Assembly: GCA_900696525.1 (NCBI GenBank)
Contig: CAADGL010000011.1
Location: 186,001 to 250,000 of the forward strand
DNA length: 64,000 nucleotides
Reading direction: 5' to 3'
Source of the DNA: an uncultured Planctomycetota bacterium
GTDB taxonomy: Bacteria > Planctomycetota > Phycisphaerae > UBA1845 > Fen-1342
Shown: positions 56,301 through 62,148 of the stretch, in pieces
How the letters are laid out: the number at the start of each line of letters is the position of its first letter
Position numbering within the stretch: the stretch's first letter is position 1
The notes under the pieces: model-generated
What the model was told of the DNA's origin: nothing
The model's input: only the letters and a program-made list of their open reading frames with translations
Database searches by the model: none
Program-made: the position numbers and the translations under genes

Positions 56301-56772
56301 CCCAGCCGACGCTGCGCTGGCTGTTGTTCTCGCCGGTGCCGACCCACAGCACGTGCGGATTGCGCGGATCGAGCGCCAGGCAGCCGATCGAGTACGCCCC
56401 CTCCTTGTCGAAGATCGGTTCGAACGTCACGCCGCCGTTGGTCGTCCTCCAGACGTTGCCCGAGGCGACCGCGACGTAGTAGCGGTGCGGATTGGCCGGA
56501 TCGACCGCCAGATCGCCGATGCGACCCGACATCAGCGCCGGCCCCAGCGCGCGGAATCGCAACCCGCCGATGGCCGCTTCCACCGCCGACTTGCTCTTCT
56601 CCTCGGCCTCCTCGCCGGCGCCGTCCGCCGGCGCGCTGGCCGGTGCGCTCGCCGGGGGCGCGCCGGCGGACTGGCCGGCTTGTGCCGGCGCCTCTTTGGG
56701 CCAACCAAACAGCACGAGCGCGGCCAGCAGGCACGGAAGGGCGTGGGACAGAAGTCTCGGCAGGCGCAACAT
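53392..56772 (-). CDS. Large secreted BNR/sortilin-type repeat protein
   Basis: 1126 residues. Signal peptide (LPCLLAALVLFGWPKEAPAQA) and a Pro/Ala/Glu-rich linker precede about 700 residues of beta-propeller with many Asp-box repeats (TSDGGATWERV, STDGGRTWRQL, STDRGETWEK, SDDRGESWRAV, SEDGGLSWRR, SLDGGERWRQ), like the VPS10/sortilin 10-bladed propeller. A C-terminal part has a Glu/Lys-rich helix (RKEKRKEAEKEAEKAG), an Ig-like FlgD-type domain (GLHRAAWDLRYP) and a helical end. Often annotated as glycosyl hydrolase, but no catalytic set is seen. AAAGGA precedes ATG 56772. Confidence 0.87.
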   Translation of the reverse strand: MLRLPRLLSHALPCLLAALVLFGWPKEAPAQAGQSAGAPPASAPASAPADGAGEEAEEKSKSAVEAAIGGLRFRALGPALMSGRIGDLAVDPANPHRYYVAVASGNVWRTTNGGVTFEPIFDKEGAYSIGCLALDPRNPHVLWVGTGENNSQRSVGWGDGVYRTRDGGKSWQHVGLKQSEHIGRIAIDPRDSNVVYVAAQGPLWRDGGDRGLYKTSDGGATWERVLHVSDMTGINEVHLDPRDPDVLYASAYQRRRHVWTLINGGPESGIHKSTDGGRTWRQLKSGLPGVDKGRIGMAISPADPDVIYAIVEAAEDKGGVFRSTDRGETWEKRSGYMTSSPQYYNELVCDPKNPDHLYALDTFLMESLDGGRNFRRVPRMNRHVDDHALWIDPNNTDHLIVGSDGGLYETWDHGRNWRFAPNLPVTQFYRVTVDNSLPFYWVYGGTQDNSTLGGPSRTTDSIGIANEHWIITVGGDGFETQVDPQDPMIVYSQWQHGGLVRHDRRSGEVLDIKPREKPGDPPLRWNWDSPLLISPHDHKRLYFAANILFRSDDRGESWRAVSPDLTRQLDRNQLEVFGRIQNVDAVAKNRSTSWYGNIVSLSESPLVEGLLYVGTDDGLIQVSEDGGLSWRRSDTAPHVPELTYVSCLWASQHDADAVYAAFDNHKRGDFKPYLLVSRDRGRTWASIAADLKEPHVVYSVVDDHVKPDLLFCGTEFGAFCSLDGGERWRQLKNGLPTIAVRDIAIQKRESDLVLATFGRGFYVLDDYSPLRHLSEERLAEPVIFPIKAALRYMMMSRLGGEGGRGWLGATHWSAENPPFGAVFTYYNPEKLRTRKEKRKEAEKEAEKAGQPYRYPTIDELRAEDEEREPALILTVRDAEGNVVRRIGGSREKGLHRAAWDLRYPAAVPISLRGEGERAPWDDVPSGPMALPGRYTVEVSKEVDGQVTRIAGPAEFDVVPLELATFAAAQREEVLAFQRKVARLQRAVRGALRSADEAESRLAHIRRAVAATPELDAAVIADVEALQARLSGLLTALRGDRARESRDEPVGPSIRERVETVVGGLWNVTSPPTRTQLDGYRYAAGEFEPVLAALRKLMLEDLVELEARLEAAGAPWTPGRVPQWEPE

Positions 56773-57190
56773 GTCATTCCTTTCGACGAAGGCCCGCCGG
56801 CCCGGCGGCCCAAGGCGCAGGACGGATTGCGGGGAATCTAACGCAGCCTGGCGCGGCTCTCAACGGCCGAGAGGCGCCCGAGGCCCGCGTCAGGTCGCGA
56901 CCGGGAGGAAGTCGTCGCGCCGCGAGAGGCTCTTGCATGATCCGAGCGGCGCCCGCGAGGAGGCGGCTGCGCCGGACGATTTCTCGACCAGGCATCGGCG
57001 GGTTGAGGCTATCACGGAACCTGGCTAATGGTACGATCAAGCGTATGCGAGTGCCTCTCGAACTCGACCATAGGGATCCGCCGTCGCAAGCGCTTAGTGA
57101 CGGGCGCGGCGAGGATGGCGCACCGGCCCACGTGCGCCGCGACGACAACAATGCGCGCCGGGCGGTGTCGGCAATAGAGTGGAGCAGGGC
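56773..57190. other. Divergent intergenic region, BNR-repeat gene to methyltransferase
   Basis: 418 bases with one REP-like unit (57081-57110) and no convincing gene. The rest must contain promoters for both sides, but I find no confident -35/-10 pair. Confidence 0.45.
57081..57110 (-). repeat. REP-like unit, single copy, reverse orientation
   Basis: Read on the minus strand it begins GCCGCGCCCGTCACTAAGCG and continues CTTGCGACGG, matching 24 of 30 bases of the 7982-8011 arm and flank, with the first 11 bases identical. Confidence 0.7.
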
Positions 57191-58030
57191 ATGAGTACGA
57201 CCGCGGCCCAGCCGGCAGTCGACCACGAATACGTCCTGGGCACAAACGAGGCCGAGCTCGAGCGCCTGGGCCTTCAGCATCGTCTGTGGGGCGCCCAGGC
57301 CTACGCCCTGTGGGAGCGGGCCGGCTTCCGCCCCGGCTGCACCGTTCTGGATATCGGATGCGGCCCCGGCTTCGCCACCTTCGACCTCGCGGCCCTGGTC
57401 GGCAGCGCGGGCCGCGTCATCGCCGTCGATTCCTCAAAGCGTTTCCTCGATCACGTGCGGGCGCAGTGTGCGGCCCGCGGAGTGGGAAACGTCGAGCTGC
57501 TGGCCGCCGACGTCGGCCGGCTTGAGCTGCCGGCCCGGAGCCTCGACGGCGCCTACGCCCGCTGGGTGCTGTGCTTCGTGCCGGACCCGGCGGCGGTCCT
57601 CCGAGCGGTGGCCCACGCGCTTCGGCCGGGCGCGGCGCTGGCCGTGCAGGACTACTTCGACTACGCGTCGCTCACGCTCGCGCCGCGCAGCCCCGTCTTT
57701 GCCCGCATCGTCGACGCCGTCAACCGCAGTTGGCGCGCCCACGGCGGCGATCCGGACGTCGTCGGCCGGCTGCCGCAGCTATTCGCCGAGTGCGGCCTGG
57801 AGCTGCGCGAGCTTCGGCCGCATCTTCGCGTGGCCCGTCCGCACGAGCCGCTGTGGCAATGGCCGGCGACGTTCTTCCGCAACTTCGTGCCGGCGATGGT
57901 GCGCGAGGGCTTCCTGACGGCGCAGGATCAGGCTGACTTCGAGAGCGACTGGGCCGAGCGCGCGCGCGATCCGAACTCGTTCTTCGTTGCGCCGCCCGTC
58001 TACGACGTGCTGGCCGTCAAGCCGCGCTGA
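57191..58030 (+). CDS. Class I SAM-dependent methyltransferase
   Basis: 279 residues. The SAM site is CTVLDIGCGPGFATFDLA, followed by RVIAVDSSKRFLDHVR and VELLAADVGRLELPARSLDG. The C-terminal half is a helical cap (LWQWPATFFRNFVPAMVREG). UbiE/type-11 group; the substrate is unknown. ATG 57191 has GGAG eight bases upstream; an in-frame GTG at 57179 is possible. Convergent with the DUF2063 gene. Confidence 0.87.
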   Translation: MSTTAAQPAVDHEYVLGTNEAELERLGLQHRLWGAQAYALWERAGFRPGCTVLDIGCGPGFATFDLAALVGSAGRVIAVDSSKRFLDHVRAQCAARGVGNVELLAADVGRLELPARSLDGAYARWVLCFVPDPAAVLRAVAHALRPGAALAVQDYFDYASLTLAPRSPVFARIVDAVNRSWRAHGGDPDVVGRLPQLFAECGLELRELRPHLRVARPHEPLWQWPATFFRNFVPAMVREGFLTAQDQADFESDWAERARDPNSFFVAPPVYDVLAVKPR

Positions 58031-58058
58031 CGATCAGGCACCGGCCCGCCAGCGGCGC

Positions 58059-59003
58059 TCAGCGGCCGCCCGATTCCGCCGACAGCAGCACGCCGGCGTC
58101 GAAGCAGCGGGCCAGCAGGGCGAAGAACTGCTCGAACGCCCGGGCTTCGTCGATCGGACTCGCGCCGGCTTGCGCCCCGGCGATCATCTCGTTCAGGAAA
58201 GCCGCGGCCACGTCGTTCAGGCTCACCGGCGCGTCGTCTCCGCAGGCGCTCAGTGCCGCCCACTCGGCCGGACCATTCATCGTCATCCACGTCGGAGCAC
58301 CCGATTCGGCCGCCCGACCGCACGCCGCCAGCCAGGGCCGGCTCGGCGGATCGGGTGCGGACGGCAGTGGCCGCACGCCGCGATACTGCTCGGCAAACGC
58401 GGCGACGTCGAAGCCGTAGCGCCGCAGCGCCACGTACGCGGGCCGGGCGACGCGGCATTCCAGCAGCTCCCCTACCGACATCGCCGTCATCTGCCCTAGC
58501 TGCGCAGCGGAGACCGGCGCCAGCGGCGTATCGGCGGCGTAGAAGACCTCGGTTTCGGTGCGCTCGAAGTCGACGAGGTCCGCCAGGCCGCTCCAGCGGG
58601 CCAGGGGGTCCGCGCATCGCTCGCGCACGAACGCCTGGAAGTTCGCGACGAGCTCGCGCACCGACGGCGAGCGCCACGGCCGGTGCGCGTGCATGCGGTG
58701 CACGAGCTCCAGGCCCAGCTCGCGCGGGCTGCGCCTGTCGCCGGCCTCGCGCGCCAGGGCGTGCATCGCCGCCAGGCTGAGCGGGCAGGCCCACTCGAGC
58801 AGGGAGCACTCGCCGGCGAAGACGAGGCGGGTGTAGACGCGGATGCGCTCGGGCGGAATCGCGGCCAGGTCGTCGAGCTCGCGCGGAGCGAGGCCCGGGA
58901 AGCGCTGCGCGAGGTCGGCGCGGCGCTGAACGGCATCTCCACCCGGCGGCGGGCCGTCGAGCACGAGCTGGCGAATCGCGGAGAGGACGCCGGCGAGGGC
59001 CAT
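58059..59003 (-). CDS. DUF2063 (HvfC/BufC-like) partner of the DUF692 oxidase
   Basis: 314 residues. The first ~90 residues fit the DUF2063 putative DNA-binding/leader-recognition domain (IRVYTRLVFAGECSLLEWAC, HALAREAG), followed by VRELVANFQAFVRE and LADLVDFERTETEVFYAAD, the usual second part. In known DUF692 systems this protein helps present the substrate peptide to the iron enzyme. It begins 4 bases after the DUF692 stop, so the two are one operon. The C-terminal ~110 residues are longer than usual and contain an RPWLAACGRAAESGAP stretch I do not recognise. Confidence 0.78.
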   Translation of the reverse strand: MALAGVLSAIRQLVLDGPPPGGDAVQRRADLAQRFPGLAPRELDDLAAIPPERIRVYTRLVFAGECSLLEWACPLSLAAMHALAREAGDRRSPRELGLELVHRMHAHRPWRSPSVRELVANFQAFVRERCADPLARWSGLADLVDFERTETEVFYAADTPLAPVSAAQLGQMTAMSVGELLECRVARPAYVALRRYGFDVAAFAEQYRGVRPLPSAPDPPSRPWLAACGRAAESGAPTWMTMNGPAEWAALSACGDDAPVSLNDVAAAFLNEMIAGAQAGASPIDEARAFEQFFALLARCFDAGVLLSAESGGR

Positions 59004-59007
59004 GATC

Positions 59008-59868
59008 TCACGCTGGCGGCGCGGTGCGCTCGGCCGCGGTCTCGTCCATGATGCGCTGCGCCAGGTCGGCCTCGTGCAGCAGGTGATCGAGCGAGGGAAT
59101 CTCGGCGTCCCACTCGACCAGGGGCGAAGTCGGCCCGATGCGGCGGATCACCTCGCGGAACAGCGTCCAGGTCTCCGGGTCGACGGGCTTGGCGTGCGAA
59201 TCGAGCCAAACGCCGTCGAAGGGCTCGAAACCGGCCAGGTGCAGAACACCCACGCGGTGCAGCGGGAGCGAATCGAGAAAGGCGACGGGGTCGTAGTCCT
59301 GGTTGCGGCTGTTGAGCAAGACATTGCTGACGTCGAGCAGCAGGCCACAGTCGGCCTCCTCGGCGATGCGCGAGATGAACTCGGCCTCGCTCATCTCGGA
59401 GCGCGACGGCGCCATGTAGTACGTGACATTCTCCAGCAGCAGCGGCCGCTCGAGCACGTCCTGCACCACCTTGACGCGCGCGACGACGTGGCGCACCGCC
59501 TCGTCAGTGAAAGGCAGCGGAATGAGGTCGTTCAGGTTGACGTGGTCGACCATCGTGAAGCACAGGTGGTCGCTGAACCAGGGGCTGCCGATCTCGTCGC
59601 AGAAGCGCTTGACCGCACGCAGGTGCGCCATGTCCAGCGGGTCGCTGCTGCCGATCGACAGCGACACGCCGTGCGCGATCAGCCGGTAGTGCTCGCCGAT
59701 GCGCCGCAGCCGGTCGGTTACGAAGCCGCCGCGGTGCAGGTAGTTCTCGGGGATCACCTCGAACCAGCGCACCGCCGGGCGGCGCTCGATGATCTCGCCG
59801 TAGTGCTCGCGCCGCAGGCCCACGCCGGCGCCGAGCGGCTCAAGCCCGAAGTTCGCCGGCCTGCTCAC
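59008..59868 (-). CDS. DUF692 multinuclear non-heme iron-dependent oxidase (MNIO)
   Basis: 286 residues, TIM barrel of the MbnB/TglH/BufB family. These enzymes use two or three irons to oxidise cysteines in peptides. The metal-ligand blocks are all present: His66 (LIAHGVSLSIGS), His101 (WFSDHLCF), Glu146-Asn147 (LLENVTYY), Asp179 (LLLDVSNVLLNSRNQ), His210 (GVLHLAGF), Asp223 and His225 (WLDSHAKP) and Glu252 (PLVEWD). GTG 59868 has GGGGAG nine bases ahead. frr ends 60 bases upstream, so transcription may come from the frr promoter. No precursor peptide is adjacent. Confidence 0.92.
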   Translation of the reverse strand: MSRPANFGLEPLGAGVGLRREHYGEIIERRPAVRWFEVIPENYLHRGGFVTDRLRRIGEHYRLIAHGVSLSIGSSDPLDMAHLRAVKRFCDEIGSPWFSDHLCFTMVDHVNLNDLIPLPFTDEAVRHVVARVKVVQDVLERPLLLENVTYYMAPSRSEMSEAEFISRIAEEADCGLLLDVSNVLLNSRNQDYDPVAFLDSLPLHRVGVLHLAGFEPFDGVWLDSHAKPVDPETWTLFREVIRRIGPTSPLVEWDAEIPSLDHLLHEADLAQRIMDETAAERTAPPA

Positions 59869-59928
59869 GATCGCCCGCTCCCCGTCAACGCTGAGCCCAG
59901 CGCCGCACCCGCCCCCTCAGCCCCGCCG

Positions 59929-60489
59929 CTAGACTTCCATGATGTCCTTGGTCTTCTCTTCGACCAGCCTGTCCACCTTGGCGATGCACGCGTCCGTCAG
60001 CTTCTGCACGCGCTCGTCGCCGCGCTTCACGTCGTCTTCCGTCAGCGTCTTGGCCTTCTGGCCGGCGTCGAGCGCCTTCTTGGCGTCGCGGCGGTGATTG
60101 CGAATGGCGACCTTCTGCTGCTCGGACAGCTCCTTGACCCTGGCGACGAGCTGCTTGCGGCGCTCGGTCGAAAGCGGCGGCACGGGCAGGCGGATCATCT
60201 TGCCGTCGTTCTGGGGGTTGATGCCCAGCTCGCTCTTCTCGATGCCCTTCTCGATATCCTTCAGCGTCGTCGGGTCGAAGGGCTTGATGACGATCACGTT
60301 GCCCTCGGCCACCGCGATGTTCGCCAGCTCCTTCAGCGTCATCGTCGAGCCGTACGAGGCCACCTCGATCCGCAAGCCCTCCACCAGCCCCGGCGACGCC
60401 CGGCCGGTGCGGATGCCCCGCATCTCGGTGCGCAAGTGCTCAACCGCCTTCTCCATCTGCTGTTCCGTGCTGCGCAGGATCGCTTCCAT
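59929..60489 (-). CDS. frr: Ribosome recycling factor
   Basis: 186 residues, normal length. With EF-G it splits post-termination ribosomes. Family blocks MEKAVEHLRTEMRGIRTGRA, VASYGSTMTLKELANIAVAE, IVIKPFDPTTLKDIEKGIEK, LGINPQNDGKMIRLPVPPLS and TERRKQLVARVKEL are all in place. The usual upstream neighbours pyrH and tsf are not here. Three GAGAATA repeats lie in its upstream region. Confidence 0.97.
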   Translation of the reverse strand: MEAILRSTEQQMEKAVEHLRTEMRGIRTGRASPGLVEGLRIEVASYGSTMTLKELANIAVAEGNVIVIKPFDPTTLKDIEKGIEKSELGINPQNDGKMIRLPVPPLSTERRKQLVARVKELSEQQKVAIRNHRRDAKKALDAGQKAKTLTEDDVKRGDERVQKLTDACIAKVDRLVEEKTKDIMEV

Positions 60490-60581
60490 GGCTGCTGCTC
60501 GTCTCCAACCGCGCCGGCTCAGGCACGGCCCGTGCCCGCAAGTGCGCCGCGCGCCTCAGAATGCGGCCCGCCGCGCCTGTC

Positions 60582-60615
60582 GAGAATACCCGATAGGTGA
60601 GAATATCCGATGGGC
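60582..60615. repeat. Tandem 17-bp direct repeat upstream of frr
   Basis: GAGAATACCCGATAGGT (60582-60598) and GAGAATATCCGATGGGC (60599-60615) match at 14 of 17 bases. A third version with a small insertion, GAGAATACCGCCAGATGGGC, runs from 60684 into the tRNA-Val gene. On the minus strand each copy gives TATTCT, a possible -10 for frr. Confidence 0.75.
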
Positions 60616-60660
60616 GCGCCCAGGCAAGCCGCCCCCGCCGCGCGCCGGCCCGAGCGCCAG

Positions 60661-60689
60661 TTGACGGCCCGGAGCCCGTTGTCGAGAAT
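60661..60689 (+). promoter_or_regulatory. Promoter of tRNA-Val
   Basis: TTGACG (60661-60666), a 17-base spacer and GAGAAT (60684-60689). The predicted transcription start is about 4 bases before the mature tRNA 5' end at 60700. Confidence 0.5.
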
Positions 60690-60699
60690 ACCGCCAGAT

Positions 60700-60773
60700 G
60701 GGCGTTTAGCTCAGTTGGCTAGAGCGCATCCTTCACACGGATGAGGTCACAGGTTCGAGTCCTGTAACGCCCA
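60700..60773 (+). tRNA. tRNA-Val (anticodon CAC)
   Basis: Acceptor GGGCGTT pairs with AACGCCC, discriminator A. D-arm TAGCTCAGTTGGCTAGAGC, anticodon stem CATCC/GGATG with loop TTCACAC (anticodon CAC at 60734-60736), and T-arm with GGTTCGAGTCC. No CCA is encoded. Reads GUG codons. Confidence 0.96.
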
Positions 60774-60828
60774 TTTCCCCGCGTCGCCGCCCCAACCCCG
60801 GGCGGCGGCTGGCCAAGCCCCGGCCCGC

Positions 60829-61263
60829 TCAGCGCGCTCCGTGCATGTACTCGTAGAGATGGCGGATTTCCTGCTCCTGCTCCGCGGCCACGTCTTCCAG
60901 AATATCGCGGATCGAGACCATCCCCAGCAGGCGATCGCTCTCCACCACCGGCAGGTGCCGGATGCGCTTGCTCCGCATGATCGCCCGGCATTGGGCCCGC
61001 GTCGTTTCCGGCTGGCAGCAGGCCACCGGCGTGGTCATCACGCTCTCGACCGCAGTCTCCCGCGGCACGCGCTCCGGCGCCACCACCCGCGTCAGCAGGT
61101 CGCGCTCCGTGAAGATGCCCGCGACCTTGCCACCGCGCGTCACGACCACCGCGCCGACGTGCTTTTCGGCCATGAGCCGGGCAGCTTCCTGGACGGTGGC
61201 GCGGACGTCGACCACGACCATGCCGTCGCCGTGCTCCTGGAGGATGTTTCGAACGGTGGGCAT
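60829..61263 (-). CDS. CBS-domain-pair protein
   Basis: 144 residues made of two CBS motifs: VVVDVRATVQEAARLMAEKH with GAVVVTRGGKVAGIFTERDL, and MTTPVACCQPETTRAQCRAI with RHLPVVESDRLLGMVSIRDI. Such stand-alone pairs bind adenine nucleotides and act as energy sensors or regulators. A helical tail (EQEQEIRHLYEYMHG) follows. GAGGTG precedes ATG 61263. It sits between two tRNA genes on the other strand. Confidence 0.93.
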   Translation of the reverse strand: MPTVRNILQEHGDGMVVVDVRATVQEAARLMAEKHVGAVVVTRGGKVAGIFTERDLLTRVVAPERVPRETAVESVMTTPVACCQPETTRAQCRAIMRSKRIRHLPVVESDRLLGMVSIRDILEDVAAEQEQEIRHLYEYMHGAR

Positions 61264-61426
61264 CTGGCACCTCGCTGTTTCGAAGACGTGCTTCTTCGCC
61301 GCGGGCGGCAGGCAGCCTGCCGGAGACGTTGCCCGGACCTCCGGGGGGATTCTACGATACCACCGGGCGGGTGAGTCAAGGAAAATGCCCTGTGCGCGCC
61401 CGGCTGGACCGAGTCCCCGCCGGCAC

Positions 61427-61432
61427 TATAAT
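61427..61432 (+). promoter_or_regulatory. -10 box of tRNA-His
   Basis: A perfect TATAAT lies 13 bases before the tRNA-His gene. No good -35 is seen at the right distance. Confidence 0.5.
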
Positions 61433-61445
61433 GGGCGCTGCGCTG

Positions 61446-61518
61446 GTGAGCGTAGCTCAGTTGGTAGAGCACAAGGTTGTGGTCCTTGGGGTCGCGGGTT
61501 CGAGCCCCGTCGCTCACC
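61446..61518 (+). tRNA. tRNA-His (anticodon GTG)
   Basis: Acceptor GTGAGCG pairs with CGCTCAC; the G at 61445 can serve as the extra G-1 opposite C73 (61518), the identity mark of tRNA-His. Anticodon stem CAAGG/CCTTG with loop TTGTGGT (anticodon GTG at 61479-61481). T-arm GCGGGTTCGAGCCCCGT. No CCA is encoded. Confidence 0.96.
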
Positions 61519-61630
61519 CTTTGTCGCCTGGGGCCGCGCGGCGGCCTCGGCGGCTCTCGCCGCGGCTTCGCGAACCGTCTCATCGCGCCCGCCGGCGCCC
61601 GCGCCGGTTCTTGAATCACCGCTCGCGGGC

Positions 61631-61659
61631 TTGGCGACCGCGTGGGGCCGGGCTATACT
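61631..61659 (+). promoter_or_regulatory. Promoter of the small basic protein
   Basis: TTGGCG (61631-61636), a 17-base spacer and TATACT (61654-61659). The leader to ATG 61692 is about 25 bases and holds GGAG at a usable distance. Confidence 0.55.
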
Positions 61660-61691
61660 CCGGGCTTTCGCAACTCGTTGGAGTGACAGGT

Positions 61692-61937
61692 ATGTCGGTC
61701 GACCGTTCACTGCGCATGAAGAGCTCGCTGGCCCGGCACCGCAACGTCCTGAGCCGGGCGGAGCGCGTCGCCATCCTCAAGAGCTCCGGCGGCTGGGACG
61801 ATTCACGGAGCCCGCTTGGGCTGCCGAAGGTCAGCCACCGAAAGCCCAAGGCCGGAAAGAAGGCCAAGAAAGAGGCCGCGCCGGCGGGCGAGACCCCGGC
61901 GGCGGCCCCGGCCGCAGCGGCGAAGCCGGCGAAGTGA
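61692..61937 (+). CDS. PVC-superphylum small basic protein
   Basis: 81 residues, strongly basic. The first ~50 residues (MSVDRSLRMKSSLARHRNVL, SRAERVAILKSSGGWDDSRS, PLGLPKVSHRK) match the conserved small basic protein found across Planctomycetes, Verrucomicrobia, Lentisphaerae and Chlamydiae, thought to be RNA- or ribosome-associated. The last ~30 residues are a lineage-specific Lys/Ala/Pro tail (KAGKKAKKEAAPAGE...). It has its own promoter, as expected for an abundant protein. Confidence 0.93.
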   Translation: MSVDRSLRMKSSLARHRNVLSRAERVAILKSSGGWDDSRSPLGLPKVSHRKPKAGKKAKKEAAPAGETPAAAPAAAAKPAK

Positions 61938-62148
61938 TCCCTTCCGGTCTGCCAGCAGCCGCACGCCCGTTTTGTCGGTGCCGCTGCACGAAGTTTTTTC
62001 GTTGGTCCCCGGTCGAACCGCCCCCGAGTGGGTGGCGTAATCGTCTCGGGCCTGTGTCGGCGAGCGGCACGGCGAGAGCTGGACGTTTGCTCGGGCCATT
62101 CCGGAGCAGTCCGCGGGGCCTGCGGGCCCATCTGGGGTAAGCGCGCTT

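Noticed and set aside
53281-56841. Open frame of nearly 1190 codons opposite the BNR-repeat gene
   Set aside because: Repetitive Val/Asp/Arg-rich translation that mirrors the Asp-box repeats on the real strand; no start signal.
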